Assembly (NCBI RefSeq): GCF_024363565.1
Contig: NZ_JAJEKE010000002.1
Coordinates: forward strand, 1 to 64,000
Direction of reading: 5' to 3'
DNA length: 64,000 nt
Origin: Lutispora saccharofermentans
GTDB taxonomy: Bacteria > Bacillota > Clostridia > Lutisporales > Lutisporaceae
The translations under genes were made by a program, and so were the position numbers. The notes beneath the pieces were generated by a model. It ran no database searches. It was not told where the DNA came from and saw only the letters and a list, made by a program, of their open reading frames with translations. Shown one piece after another: positions 8,722 to 18,742 of the stretch (its first letter is position 1; the number at the start of each line of letters is the position of its first letter).

Positions 8722-9471
8722 ATGAACAGGATATTGGCCGTTACAATAATAGGATTTATATCCGGAATGGTGGGCACCGGAATCGGGGGTGTCATAGTCT
8801 TTTTTTTAAAAAATCCTGGCAAGAAATTTATGGGAACCCTCCTGGGATTTACAGGAGGAATAATGCTGGCTGTAGTATGCTTTGATTTGATGCCTCACGC
8901 CTTTGAAATAGGTGGTATGATCATAGGATTCGCAGGAATACTATTTGGTGTAGCAGCGGTTTTTCTGGCGGATATAATCATGCCGGAGGTTCCTGAGATG
9001 AGGAGCGTTTCAGCCGGGTTGGACAGTACATTGATAAAGAGCGGCATATTGCTGGGCATTGGCATAGCCCTGCACAATTTTCCCGAAGGCCTTGCCATCG
9101 GCTCCGGTTTTGCTGCAGGGAATTCAATGGGATTGAGTATTGCCATAGTCATGGGCTTGCATGATATGCCTGAGGGAATAGCTATGGCGGTGCCCTTGAG
9201 GATCGGAGGCTACAACAGGCTGAAAATAGTGTTCTATACGATTGTAGCAGGCATACCCACAGGCATAGGGGCGTTGATCGGAGCCTTGCTGGGAGAGATA
9301 TCCCCGGTATTTGTATCTCTGTGCCTAGGCTTTGCCGGCGGCGCAATGCTTTATATAACCTGCGGAGAGCTTATACCCAAGACTCAGACCCTATATAGGG
9401 GAAGAATCCCGACGATAGGCATGCTGGCCGGCATACTTATTGGACTTTATATTACAATGATATTAGGCTAG
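8722..9471 (+). CDS. ZIP family divalent metal transporter
   Basis: The 249-residue protein has eight hydrophobic segments. It carries the two ZIP metal-site helices HNFPEG (118-123) and HDMPEG (147-152), which coordinate Zn or other divalent cations in the membrane. The usual His-rich loop is replaced by an acidic one (PEVPEM). GGAGGT precedes the ATG. The 142-bp leader includes a TATGGCG / CCGGAGG-rich stretch that does not match any riboswitch I recognise. It is monocistronic. Confidence 0.9.
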   Translation: MNRILAVTIIGFISGMVGTGIGGVIVFFLKNPGKKFMGTLLGFTGGIMLAVVCFDLMPHAFEIGGMIIGFAGILFGVAAVFLADIIMPEVPEMRSVSAGLDSTLIKSGILLGIGIALHNFPEGLAIGSGFAAGNSMGLSIAIVMGLHDMPEGIAMAVPLRIGGYNRLKIVFYTIVAGIPTGIGALIGALLGEISPVFVSLCLGFAGGAMLYITCGELIPKTQTLYRGRIPTIGMLAGILIGLYITMILG

Positions 9472-9608
9472 AGGGCGGGGAACACGGATTGACACGGATT
9501 TGCACTGGGGTTTATATTTTATTAGCTCGGGTGACTTTGTAGTTTTTTATTGTTCTTGAAGGATTTTTGTGATATTATATTTGTAGTTTTAACGCAGGAG
9601 GAAGTACT

Positions 9609-10652
9609 GTGAAAACAAAAGTCTACTATTTTGAGGATAAAAATATAAATGAAGAAGCCATTGATGAAGCGGCAACGGTTATAAGACAAGGCGGCACCGT
9701 TATTTTTCCTACTGAGACAGTTTACGGACTAGGTGCCAATGCCCTTGATGAAAAATCCGTGAGCCGCATTTTTGAAGCCAAAGGCAGACCTTCTGACAAT
9801 CCATTAATTGTACATATTTCCAATTATGATATGCTCCTCTATTGTATAGGGGAGCCTTTGTCTGAAAAAGCACAAAAACTTATGGCCTTTTTCTGGCCCG
9901 GACCCCTCACCATAATATTCAAAAAATCAAAAGCCATACCCAAAGAGGTAACTGCAGGATTAGATACTGTGGCTATCAGGATGCCTGATGATGAAATTGC
10001 TCTGGGGCTTATTGAAAAAAGCGGAGTACCTATTGCAGCTCCCAGTGCCAATATTTCCGGCAAGCCGAGTCCAACTGCGCCGGAGCATGTTATAGCCGAC
10101 ATGGACGGCAAGGTCGATGTTATATTGTGCAGCAGGGGCACAAGAGTTGGGGTAGAGTCAACTGTCATAGATATTTCCGAAGATACGCCTGTGGTATTGA
10201 GACCGGGTGGAGTAACCCTGGAGGAGCTTCGCAAGGTATTGGGAGATGTGGAAACAGATAAAGGACTCGAACCGGGGAGCATCCCAAAGTCTCCCGGTAT
10301 GAAATATACCCACTATGCTCCCAAGGCACCGATGGCAATAATCAGGGGAGATGAAGCCAAAGTCAGGGGAAAGATTTTGGAGCTTGCAAGTAAAGACCGG
10401 GATAGAGGACTAAAGGTTGGAATATTGACAGTGGATGAGGACAAGGACAGTTATCCAGGATATAGCGTTATATCCATAGGCAGCAGAAGGGACAGCGCTC
10501 AGGCGGCCCATAACTTGTTTAATGCGTTAAGGGAATTTGATAAGCTTGAGGTGGATACCATATATGCCGAAGCAATAAGCGAAGAATATCTGGGGCTGGC
10601 GGTTATGAACAGAATGAAAAAAGCCGCAGGTTTCAATATCATTGAGGTGTAA
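9609..10652 (+). CDS. sua5: L-threonylcarbamoyladenylate synthase (Sua5/YwlC type)
   Basis: The enzyme makes threonylcarbamoyl-AMP from threonine, bicarbonate and ATP for tRNA t6A37. The N-terminal YrdC domain has the GGTVIFPTETVYGLG and KGRPSDNPLIVHI substrate-binding segments. A C-terminal Sua5 domain follows after the MKYTHYAPKAP linker that closes over the active site. The GTG start lies 7 nt after CAGGAGGA. The stop codon is 5 bp before the arginine phosphatase gene, as in the ywlC-ywlE pair of Bacillus. Confidence 0.94.
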   Translation: MKTKVYYFEDKNINEEAIDEAATVIRQGGTVIFPTETVYGLGANALDEKSVSRIFEAKGRPSDNPLIVHISNYDMLLYCIGEPLSEKAQKLMAFFWPGPLTIIFKKSKAIPKEVTAGLDTVAIRMPDDEIALGLIEKSGVPIAAPSANISGKPSPTAPEHVIADMDGKVDVILCSRGTRVGVESTVIDISEDTPVVLRPGGVTLEELRKVLGDVETDKGLEPGSIPKSPGMKYTHYAPKAPMAIIRGDEAKVRGKILELASKDRDRGLKVGILTVDEDKDSYPGYSVISIGSRRDSAQAAHNLFNALREFDKLEVDTIYAEAISEEYLGLAVMNRMKKAAGFNIIEV

Positions 10653-10656
10653 AGAT

Positions 10657-11139
10657 ATGTTCAATGTACTTTTTGTATGTACCGGCAATACGTGCAGGAG
10701 CAGCATGGCTGAAATACTATTTAAAGAAATGTTAAAAAGGGAGAATCTGGATGGTAAGGTAAGGGTGAGATCCTCAGGTACTTCTGTATATATTTCTCTG
10801 CCTGCATCAGATAATGCTATAGAGGCTGTAAAAGAGCTTGGTATGGATCTTACGGGACACAGGTCTCAAAAGCTGGATATCGATATGCTGCGGGAAGCTG
10901 ATCTGATACTGGCTATGACCAGGGCTCATAAAAGCCATATACTGAATATAATGCCGGATATAAAGGACAAGGTGTTTACTCTGATAGAATATGCAACTGG
11001 CGGTGAAGAAGGAGATATTTCGGATCCCTTCGGTTATGACCTTGACACCTATAAGCAATGCAGAGATGAGATAAAGAAGTATCTGGAAATAGCCATCGGA
11101 AAAATAGGCAAATGGGCAAATCGGCAAATGGGCAAATAG
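10657..11139 (+). CDS. ywlE: Low-molecular-weight protein arginine phosphatase (YwlE-like)
   Basis: The 160-residue protein has the P-loop CTGNTCRS (residues 8-15) and the general acid in SDPFGYD. Thr in the CxGNT position is the feature that distinguishes arginine from tyrosine phosphatases in this family. The ATG was chosen from the family N-terminus; an in-frame TTG 15 bp upstream overlaps the sua5 end. The last codons (GKWANRQMGK) and the stop come from a GGCAAAT tandem repeat found elsewhere in the window, so the native C-terminus has been replaced or extended. Confidence 0.9.
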   Translation: MFNVLFVCTGNTCRSSMAEILFKEMLKRENLDGKVRVRSSGTSVYISLPASDNAIEAVKELGMDLTGHRSQKLDIDMLREADLILAMTRAHKSHILNIMPDIKDKVFTLIEYATGGEEGDISDPFGYDLDTYKQCRDEIKKYLEIAIGKIGKWANRQMGK

Positions 11140-11444
11140 GGGAGACGGGGAACACGGATTAACACGGAAAACCTCACGGATTTTCACGGAGGGATTGTGT
11201 GTAGGGAACAGTCTTGACTGTTCCGCTAAGGAAGACGGCAACCACTGAAAGACACTAAAATTACACAAAAAACATTAAGAAATAATTTAACAAATATGCA
11301 GTATCGATAAACTGTCCTTTCCGTGAAATTTAGTGAATCCTTTCGTGACTTTTAGTGGTTTCGTTCCACCTGACCCTAAAGGAATACCCAAAATCCTGAG
11401 CTCTGAGTTCTGAATTCTGAGTTCTATTCAAAGGAGGCGATTTT
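11105..11444. repeat. Composite dispersed-repeat spacer with GGCAAAT tandem repeat
   Basis: In order it holds GGCAAATGG/GGCAAATAG tandem units overlapping the end of ywlE, a cacggattaacacgg left arm, a palindrome ggaacagtc-tt-gactgttcc (about 11199-11222), aaccactgaaagacac, an inverted right arm (cgtgacttttagtggttt), the short motif gaccctaaaggaatacc, and a run of ctgagttctga-type units. The run abuts the RBS of rpiB. No gene is seen. Confidence 0.8.
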
Positions 11445-11889
11445 GTGAAAGTTGTTATTGCCAGCGATCATGGCGGATTTAGACTGAAACAGGAAATAAT
11501 GAAGCAATTGGAAAGCAAGAGCATCGAATACGAAGACTATGGTGCATATTCTGAGGAATCTGTGGATTATCCGGACTACGGACATAAAGTGGGAGAAGCA
11601 GTGGCTTCGGGAAAATTTGACAGAGGCATAGTGATATGCGGCACCGGCATCGGCATATCCATAGCAGCCAATAAAGTGCCGGGGGTAAGGGCTGCACTGT
11701 GCGGAGACTGTTTTTCAGCCAAGGCATCGAGGGAGCACAATAACGCTAATGTATTGGCCTTGGGAGAGAGAGTGATAGGCGTGGAATTGGCCAAGATGAT
11801 AGTGGATATCTGGCTGGAAACAGAGTTTGCGGGCGGAAGGCACGAAAGGCGAGTCAATAAAATAAGCGATATAGAAGAAAAGTACAGGC

Positions 11890-11903
<14 letters not shown>
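11445..11903 (+). CDS. rpiB: Ribose 5-phosphate isomerase B
   Basis: RpiB interconverts ribose 5-phosphate and ribulose 5-phosphate in the pentose phosphate pathway. The protein has 152 residues, with ASDHGGF near the N-terminus, the catalytic-cysteine motif VICGTGIGISIAANK, and the NVLALGERVIG segment. The GTG start is 5 nt after AAGGAGGCGA. The terminal residues YRQMGK and the stop come from the same GGCAAAT repeat that ends ywlE. The gene is otherwise full length. Confidence 0.94.
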
Positions 11904-12880
<977 letters not shown>

Positions 12881-12885
12881 AGAAT

Positions 12886-13046
12886 TAAGGGAGGCGGAAA
12901 CCACGGAAAGACACTGAATTTTCCACGGAAAAACACGGAAGGGTTTTTATAAGGGCAACATGGATATACGAAACACGTACAAAAAAATAAACAAACTTTT
13001 CGTGAAATTTAGTGAAAGTTTCAGTGACCTTCAGTGGTTAAAAAAG
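12886..13046. repeat. Dispersed inverted-arm repeat (short form, no core palindrome)
   Basis: The left arm aaccacggaaagacactg with cacggaaaaacacgg, and the right arm cgtgaaatttagtgaaag ... cttcagtggtt, are mutually inverted. The spacer has no tgtcattctga core. The ATG-initiated extension of the deaminase frame through this repeat is rejected. Confidence 0.75.
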
Positions 13047-13055
13047 GATAATGCT

Positions 13056-13529
13056 ATGGAAAATGATAGGAATAGACCTTCATGGGATGAATACTTCATG
13101 GAAATTGCAGAATTGGTGAAGAAGAGGTCTACTTGTCTGAGAAGAGAAGTAGGCGCTATAATTGTTAAGGACAACCGTATATTATCTACAGGCTATAACG
13201 GGGCGCCGAAAGGGCTGAAGCATTGCCGTGAAACAGGCTGCATCCGAAGCGACCTTAATGTTCCTTCCGGTGAACGCCATGAGTTATGCCGCGGGCTTCA
13301 TGCGGAGCAAAATGCTATAATTCAAGCCGCTGTGTTTGGCGCAGCTATAGATGGCGCCACAATATACATCACCCTGTTCCCATGTGTGGTTTGTACAAAA
13401 ATGATAATAAATTCTGGTATAAAAAGGATAGTTTTGAGGGAAGCTTATAACGATCCTTTGTCAATGAAAATGTTGGAAGAATCGGGGATTACTGTTGTAA
13501 AAATGCCGGAGACCACTGAAAGTGACTGA
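13056..13529 (+). CDS. dCMP deaminase (cytidine/deoxycytidylate deaminase family)
   Basis: The 157-residue protein converts dCMP to dUMP for thymidylate synthesis. The zinc site is HAE (82-84) plus PCVVC (109-113), and the ComEB-like segment [14 protein letters not shown] is present. The ATG with AAGGA upstream marks the start of homology; an earlier in-frame ATG at 12960 lies in repeat DNA. The final residues ETTESD and the stop are encoded by a repeat arm (gaccactgaaagtgactga), so both ends of the gene abut copies of the same repeat family. Confidence 0.9.
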   Translation: MENDRNRPSWDEYFMEIAELVKKRSTCLRREVGAIIVKDNRILSTGYNGAPKGLKHCRETGCIRSDLNVPSGERHELCRGLHAEQNAIIQAAVFGAAIDGATIYITLFPCVVCTKMIINSGIKRIVLREAYNDPLSMKMLEESGITVVKMPETTESD

Positions 13530-13720
13530 AATTTTACGGAAAAAACGAATATGTTTATTATATCAAGCAGGGAACAGTCTTGACTGTTCCGCAAATCGCA
13601 GCATAATATTTAAAGTAAATAAAAACATTCCCCTGTCATTCTGAAGGAGCAAAGCAAGTGAAGAATCTTAAATAAGATCCTTCTGGCAAAGCCTTCAGGA
13701 TGACAATGGAGCTGGATTTT
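13510..13720. repeat. Composite dispersed-repeat spacer
   Basis: A left arm starts inside the dCMP deaminase gene. The ggaacagtc-tt-gactgttcc palindrome (about 13569-13590) follows, then the tgtcattctga...caggatgaca palindrome (13634-13705). The remaining bases to 13897 are AT-rich and contain no recognisable gene; they presumably hold the promoter of the next gene. Confidence 0.78.
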
Positions 13721-13897
13721 CATAGGAATACCAATTTTAAAAAAGAAAAATTTACATAACGATATTTTTAAAAAAGAGTAAAAAATAATACGGGGAGAAT
13801 TGATAAAACCTGAATAATACAAGTTTGACTTTAAATATCATTTGTTTTAAAATGAAAATATTGGACAGATTATACTATAATACCCGGGAGTGATAAG

Positions 13898-14956
13898 ATG
13901 AAAGACTTGTTCATGGCTTTTGCCGCTTCGGCTGCTTTCGCATGTGCTGCAACTCCATTTGTTAAGCGTTGGGCAGAAAAAGTAAAAGCCATAGATGTAC
14001 CAAAGGATAATAGAAGAGTTCACAAAAAACCCACTCCTTTATTAGGTGGATTAGCTATTTATTTTGCCTGCCTTATGAGCATACTCCTGTTTGTTCCTCT
14101 GAACGAAAAGGTTTTAGGCATATTGGCAGGTGCAACCATGATAGTAATATGCGGGTATTTTGACGATATTAAGTCTCTCTCGCCAAAGACAAAGTTTGCA
14201 GTCCAAATAATTGCAGCTATTATCGCCATATATTGCGGTGTCAGAATAGATAGATTCACCAATCCTTTGTATTTTATTTACAAGGCCAAATGGATAGAAC
14301 TGGGAATATTTGCTTATCCTGTAACATTGCTATGGATTGTGGGACTTACCAATGCCTTCAATCTTATTGACGGCCTTGACGGATTGGCGGCAGGAGTATC
14401 CGCCATATCATCCGTGACTCTTTTGACAGTCGCTATGCTTGTAGGGCCGGAGCAGCCCTATATACTAATAATGACTGCAATACTTGCAGGTGCAACTTTA
14501 GGGTTTTTACCTTACAATTTCAATCCTGCCAAGATATTTATGGGTGATACGGGAGCGCTATTTTTAGGCTATATGCTCTCTGTAATATCTGTAATGGGAG
14601 TTTTAAAGAGTGCAACTGCTTTATCTATACTGGTTCCTATCTTTGCGATGGGATTGCCTATATTTGATACCTTGTTTGCCATGATAAGAAGGTTTGCCAG
14701 CGGCAAATCCATGGTGGAAGCGGATAAAGGACATTTGCATCACAGGCTGCTGGCTAAAGGCTACAGCCAAAAAAAGGCAGTGCTGACCCTTTATTCGGTT
14801 AGCGCAATTTTGGGTATAGGAGCCATAGCTTTAGTGGAAACGAAGCTTAAGACAGCATATATACTTGTATTTGTGGTTTTTCTTTTGGCCTCTATGGGGG
14901 TAAAATATTTAGGGTTATTAGATGCAGGAAAGGGCAAAAACAAACTTGATGCATAA
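13898..14956 (+). CDS. tagO: Undecaprenyl-phosphate GlcNAc-1-phosphate transferase (WecA/TagO type)
   Basis: This membrane enzyme of the MraY/WecA superfamily links a sugar phosphate to undecaprenyl phosphate, the first step of teichoic acid or other wall polymer synthesis. The 352-residue protein has about ten membrane segments. Catalytic motifs are YFDDIKSL (the DDxxD-like site), NAFNLIDGLDGLAAG, MGDTGALFLG and the cytoplasmic HLHHRLLAKG loop. It is followed closely by the UDP-GlcNAc epimerase gene, which fits a wall-polymer role. Confidence 0.92.
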   Translation: MKDLFMAFAASAAFACAATPFVKRWAEKVKAIDVPKDNRRVHKKPTPLLGGLAIYFACLMSILLFVPLNEKVLGILAGATMIVICGYFDDIKSLSPKTKFAVQIIAAIIAIYCGVRIDRFTNPLYFIYKAKWIELGIFAYPVTLLWIVGLTNAFNLIDGLDGLAAGVSAISSVTLLTVAMLVGPEQPYILIMTAILAGATLGFLPYNFNPAKIFMGDTGALFLGYMLSVISVMGVLKSATALSILVPIFAMGLPIFDTLFAMIRRFASGKSMVEADKGHLHHRLLAKGYSQKKAVLTLYSVSAILGIGAIALVETKLKTAYILVFVVFLLASMGVKYLGLLDAGKGKNKLDA

Positions 14957-14971
14957 AAATAACAAAAAAAT

Positions 14972-15002
14972 AGCACGGCCTCAAAATGGCTGTGCTTTTT
15001 TT
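14972..15002 (+). terminator. Intrinsic terminator between tagO and wecB
   Basis: The stem agcacggcc / ggctgtgct, with one G-U pair and a 7-nt loop, is followed by a run of seven T. It lies only 12 bp before the wecB start codon, so wecB expression needs readthrough or control at this hairpin. Confidence 0.7.
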
Positions 15003-15014
15003 AGGAGGTTGCAT

Positions 15015-16160
15015 ATGATAAAAATTCTTTCCATATTTGGAACCAGACCCGAAGCCATAAAGATGGCCCCTCTTGTAAATTTCCTTCAGGGAAGCGAAAG
15101 CTTCGAGTCTGTAGTATGCGTTACTGCACAACATAGAGAGATGCTGGATCAGGTGCTGGATATTTTTCGGATAAAGCCTGATTTTGATTTGGACATAATG
15201 AAAAACAGGCAAAGCCTGACGGATATCATGGTAAATGCATTAACCGGATTGGATAATGTTATAAAAGAAGTGCAGCCGGATATGGTATTGGTGCACGGAG
15301 ATACTTCCACTACCTTTTGTGGAGCCCTAGGCGCTTATTATAATAGGGTGCAGCTGGGTCATGTTGAGGCAGGTCTCAGGACCTTCAATAAATATTATCC
15401 CTATCCGGAGGAAATGAATAGAAAGCTTACAGGAGCGCTGGCGGACACACACTTCTCTCCTACCGGCAATTCAAAAAATAACCTGCTGGCCGAAGGTGTT
15501 TCAGAAGACAGCATATACATAACGGGCAATACGGTGATAGATGCCCTAAAGACTACAGTCAGAAAAGATTATGTTTTTAATAATCCGGTGCTTAAAGCGC
15601 TGGATTTCGGCAAAAGAATAATAATGGTCACGGCTCACAGGAGGGAGAACCTGGGCGGACCTTTGGAGAATATATGCCTTGCGTTGAAGGACATCATTGA
15701 GAATTATAAGGATACTGAGATAGTTTATCCTGTCCATATGAATCCTGCAGTGAGGGATACAGCATTTTCAATCCTTGGGAATCAGGACAGAATTCACTTG
15801 ATAGACCCTATAGATGTGCTGGAAATGCACAACCTGATGGATAGATGCCATCTTGTTCTCACGGATTCGGGAGGACTTCAGGAAGAAGCCCCGTCCCTGG
15901 GCAAGCCGGTTTTGGTCTTGCGCGGCGAGACGGAAAGGCCTGAAGCAATCGAGTTCGGTACACTGAAGCTGGCAGGAACGGAACGAAAAAATATATATGA
16001 TATGGCAGCTTTATTGCTGGAGGATGAAAAAGAATATCAGAAAATGGCCAATGCGGTAAATCCTTATGGAGATGGTTTTGCCTCGGAGAGGATAGGAGAG
16101 AGCATTTTGTATCATTTCGGAGAGAAAAAGGAGAGACCGAAGGATTTTATGCCTAGATAG
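15015..16160 (+). CDS. wecB: UDP-N-acetylglucosamine 2-epimerase (non-hydrolysing)
   Basis: The enzyme makes UDP-ManNAc for wall polymers. The 381-residue protein has the N-terminal IFGTRPEAIKMAPLV motif, HGDTSTTF, HVEAGLRTF, the C-terminal LTDSGGLQEEAPSLGKPV and VLRGETERPE motifs. The ATG follows TAGGAGGTTGC; the frame extends 93 bp further upstream through the terminator but that part is not coding. In Bacillus this gene (mnaA) lies near upp and the atp operon; no atp genes are found here. Confidence 0.95.
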   Translation: MIKILSIFGTRPEAIKMAPLVNFLQGSESFESVVCVTAQHREMLDQVLDIFRIKPDFDLDIMKNRQSLTDIMVNALTGLDNVIKEVQPDMVLVHGDTSTTFCGALGAYYNRVQLGHVEAGLRTFNKYYPYPEEMNRKLTGALADTHFSPTGNSKNNLLAEGVSEDSIYITGNTVIDALKTTVRKDYVFNNPVLKALDFGKRIIMVTAHRRENLGGPLENICLALKDIIENYKDTEIVYPVHMNPAVRDTAFSILGNQDRIHLIDPIDVLEMHNLMDRCHLVLTDSGGLQEEAPSLGKPVLVLRGETERPEAIEFGTLKLAGTERKNIYDMAALLLEDEKEYQKMANAVNPYGDGFASERIGESILYHFGEKKERPKDFMPR

Positions 16161-16216
16161 CGGCAACTGAGGCAGAACTGATAATTGCGGATAATTTAAA
16201 AAAGCAATGTATATAT

Positions 16217-16244
16217 AGAAGCGGTGCAAACCGCTTCTATTTTT
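16217..16244 (+). terminator. Bidirectional terminator between wecB and the Spo0E-like gene
   Basis: A perfect 8-bp stem agaagcgg / ccgcttct with a 6-nt loop and a T-run serves wecB. The convergent small gene on the other strand ends within it. Confidence 0.75.
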
Positions 16245-16398
16245 CCTTTGCCATCTGCAAGTATTTTACGATCAGCTTGTCCAGCTCCATGCTGGCCTTC
16301 AATATTCTTTCTTCATCCTTGCTGTCTATAGCTTCATGCAAAAGCTCCCTGAACTTTTCAATCTCCCGTTTATAATGCTCCGATGGTATCATGCTCAT
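16237..16398 (-). CDS. Spo0E-like small protein (aspartyl-phosphate phosphatase family)
   Basis: A 53-residue protein reads MSMIPSEHYKREIEKF onward, with the family core ILKASMELDKLIVKYLQ matching the S-x-E-L-D signature of Spo0E phosphatases, which dephosphorylate Spo0A~P. Two amphipathic helices are predicted. The ATG has GGCGGTG 4 nt upstream and overlaps the 3' end of the broken cyclase gene by 29 bp, suggesting one transcription unit. Activity is inferred from the motif only. Confidence 0.72.
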   Translation of the reverse strand: MSMIPSEHYKREIEKFRELLHEAIDSKDEERILKASMELDKLIVKYLQMAKEK

Positions 16399-16978
16399 TT
16401 TCACCGCCTATGGTAGATATGGAATTTTTTATTTTCTTTGCATTATATAATGCCTTGTCCGCCATACCTAATAAAATATCCGGCTTGATGTACTTATCAA
16501 TACTCGCTATGCCCATGGATACGGTGACATTGATATTATTGAACGATGATGCTTCAATGAGCGCTCTTATCCTCTCGCACAGAACATAGGCCTCATCTTT
16601 GCCTGTATCAGGCAGGATCAAAACAAACTCCTCTCCGCCTCATCTTATTGCGATATCATGGGCACGTATATTGCTTTTTATCATATCTGCAATGCTTTTC
16701 AAGACCTTGTCACCTGCTAAATGACCCCATGTATCATTGATGTTTTTGAAAGCATCAATATCGATAATAGCCAGAGATAAATGAGAATTTTTGTTTTCCA
16801 GCCTATTGATTGCATTTATAATTTTTTTATTATACTGCTGCCTGTTATATAACCTGGTCAGACAGTCCGTGCAGCTTATAACCTTCAGCTTATGAATTTT
16901 AATGCAGAAATATAAAAGTGTGAGGATTTGAAGGATGATGAGCAGCAGATTGATGATTTTTAGATGCACCATTTTCAT
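16370..16978 (-). pseudogene. Diguanylate cyclase (GGDEF) gene interrupted by an in-frame TGA
   Basis: Reading right to left: an N-terminal membrane segment (IINLLLIILQILTLLYF), then a GGDEF domain with TDCLTRLYNRQQYNKK, IDIDAFKNINDTWGHLAGD, the RAHD inhibitory site, AIR-stop, GGEEFVLILPDTG, and SMGIASI/ADKALYNAKK. The stop is TGA at complement 16640-16642, exactly where Trp, Phe or Tyr normally stands before GGEEF. One base change (TGG to TGA) explains it; the frame is intact on both sides. TGA terminates many other genes here, so recoding is unlikely. Confidence 0.85.
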
Positions 16979-17123
16979 GAGTTCAGCAGCCCCCCTATGC
17001 AAATGTGTTAGCAATATTTTACACCAAATGTATGCTAATTGCAAATGATTAATAGAAGCAATTGGCATATTTAGATGAAGCCGGGTTTTCGATAGAGTTA
17101 TAGTAACAAAGGAGTGAGAATAA

Positions 17124-17459
17124 TTGGAGCATGAAGTTGATAATAAGGGCATTGGGGAAAGAATCCGAAAAGAAAGAGAAAAGCTGGCGCTCACTCGGGA
17201 GAAGCTCGCAGAAATTATTGATCTCTCTCCTCTCTATATCGGTCAATTAGAGCGTGGAGAGAGACAGATGAGCTTGAACACACTTATGAAGATTTCCAAT
17301 TGCTTTCACGTTTCTACCGATTATTTGCTGAAAGGAAAAGATGCAGCCAATATCAATTACGGTGAGCAAAAAAGTTCATTGATCGATAGATGCTCTGAAG
17401 AAGAGATGTCAATAATCGAAGATATGATAAGAGTGATCCTGCCTCATATAAAAAAATAA
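17124..17459 (+). CDS. XRE-family helix-turn-helix regulator
   Basis: The 111-residue protein has an N-terminal HTH_3 domain (GIGERIRKEREKLALTREKL, then IDLSPLYIGQLERGERQMSLNT) and a short helical C-terminus ending IRVILPHIKK. The TTG start follows AAAGGAGTGAGAAT; no in-frame ATG is available. It is divergent from the broken GGDEF gene, whose promoter it may control. SinR/ImmR-like regulators share the layout; the target is unknown. Confidence 0.82.
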   Translation: MEHEVDNKGIGERIRKEREKLALTREKLAEIIDLSPLYIGQLERGERQMSLNTLMKISNCFHVSTDYLLKGKDAANINYGEQKSSLIDRCSEEEMSIIEDMIRVILPHIKK

Positions 17460-17935
17460 CATCAGGCAAATGGGCAAATAGGCAAATGGGGGAGACGGGT
17501 AACACGGATTAACACGTAAAACCTCACGGATTTTCACGGAGGGATTTTATTTCAATGTGTATTGCGGGTGTCATCCTGAGCGGGAGCGAAGGATCTGAGA
17601 CCCTATAGGAATACTTAAGCCTATAACGAAAGCATTTCCTGTCATTCTGAAGGGGCAAAGCACCTGAAGAATCTTAAATTAGATCCTTCGGGCATAGCCC
17701 TCAGGATGACAACGAAGCTGGATTTTCATAGCAATGACAGCTATGTTTTATATATAGCCGTGTCAATCCGTGTTCTCCGTCTCCTTCTGACCCCAGCGGC
17801 ATACTCAAAGCTAGAGGCCAGAGGCTAGAAGCTAGCAGCTAGTAACTGACCCATAAGGAATACCATGGCTTTCGAAATCTGAGTTCTGAGCCCTAAATCC
17901 TGAATCCTATATTGTATATCTCCCCCTATAACTGG
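17460..17935. repeat. Largest composite dispersed-repeat spacer
   Basis: It begins 4 bp after the HTH gene with GGCAAATGG/GGCAAATAG units. Then come a cacggattaacacg left arm, a half core (tgtcatcctgagcgggagcg, about 17569), a full core palindrome (17640-17711), the inverted right arm (gtgtcaatccgtgttctccg), GCTAGAGGCCAGAGGCTAG-type units, the motif gacccataaggaatacc, and ctgagttctgag units ending before the RBS of the YwmB gene. It shows the full modular order of the family in one place. No gene is seen. Confidence 0.82.
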
Positions 17936-17966
17936 CAATAATCCTATTAGAGGGGGATGAAGTGAA

Positions 17967-18722
17967 GTGAAAACAAGAAAAAATTCCATCATCGCTTTAA
18001 ACATTATTTTAATATTGGTATGCGGCTTCATATGTAAGGATGCAAGCTATGCATCAAAGAACGAAGAGCTTATACTCTCATGCTTTGAGCTGTCAAAGGC
18101 CGATATAGAAGAAGGTTCTCTATCAGGCTGGACTGTTATGGATGAAACCTTTATGGATGAGCAGGGACTGAATTCTAAGCTTGATGCGCTGATACCCGGA
18201 TTAGGCTTCGGTGAAAGCGATATAAAAAAAGAGATCCAGACTGCCGCAGATATGAGCAAGGCAGTCTTATACGCAAAGAAGGGTTCGGGTACATATCATA
18301 TAGTTGTTGAATCCATGAGAAACGATGATGGAGAAGAAAAAAGCTATTGCAGCTTCAGAGCAATATATAACGGGACCTATGCTGATATCATACAGGATAA
18401 ATATTTTGTCGAAAAAGTATTTCTTGAAGCAGGTATGCCTATAAAGCTTGATATGCTGATAACAGGAAGCTATGAAGAAAAGATAGCCAAAGAACAAGTA
18501 GAGGTCCTTGTTAAAAAACTGTTGAACCATATCAAAGCTTATGAGGTTGAAAGCATGAAGGACGAAGAAACAATAAGCGTCGCAGCTTACAGCAGCCAAG
18601 TGGGCGGCTATATATACTCGAGAGGCAGGAAGGTCAATGTTCAAGTAGCAATGCGATATAGCGAATATAGGGATAAAACCTATCTTTTGATCGGATCTCC
18701 TGTTATTCCTTTTGAATATTAA
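17967..18722 (+). CDS. ywmB: YwmB family protein (TATA-box-binding-like fold)
   Basis: The 251-residue protein has an N-terminal signal or anchor segment (IIALNIILILVCGFICKDASYA) and an extracellular domain. It resembles YwmB, which lies directly upstream of spoIID in B. subtilis, the same arrangement as here. The function of YwmB is not established. The GTG start is preceded by AGGGGGATGAA. A short Spo0E-like gene on the opposite strand separates it from spoIID. Confidence 0.75.
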   Translation: MKTRKNSIIALNIILILVCGFICKDASYASKNEELILSCFELSKADIEEGSLSGWTVMDETFMDEQGLNSKLDALIPGLGFGESDIKKEIQTAADMSKAVLYAKKGSGTYHIVVESMRNDDGEEKSYCSFRAIYNGTYADIIQDKYFVEKVFLEAGMPIKLDMLITGSYEEKIAKEQVEVLVKKLLNHIKAYEVESMKDEETISVAAYSSQVGGYIYSRGRKVNVQVAMRYSEYRDKTYLLIGSPVIPFEY

Positions 18723-18742
18723 CACAACTTATTTTTTCTGTG

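Noticed and set aside
16640..16642. TGA as recoded tryptophan or selenocysteine in the GGDEF gene
   Set aside because: TGA ends many other genes here, and no SECIS-like hairpin is evident directly after it; the position normally holds an aromatic residue, so a mutation is simpler.
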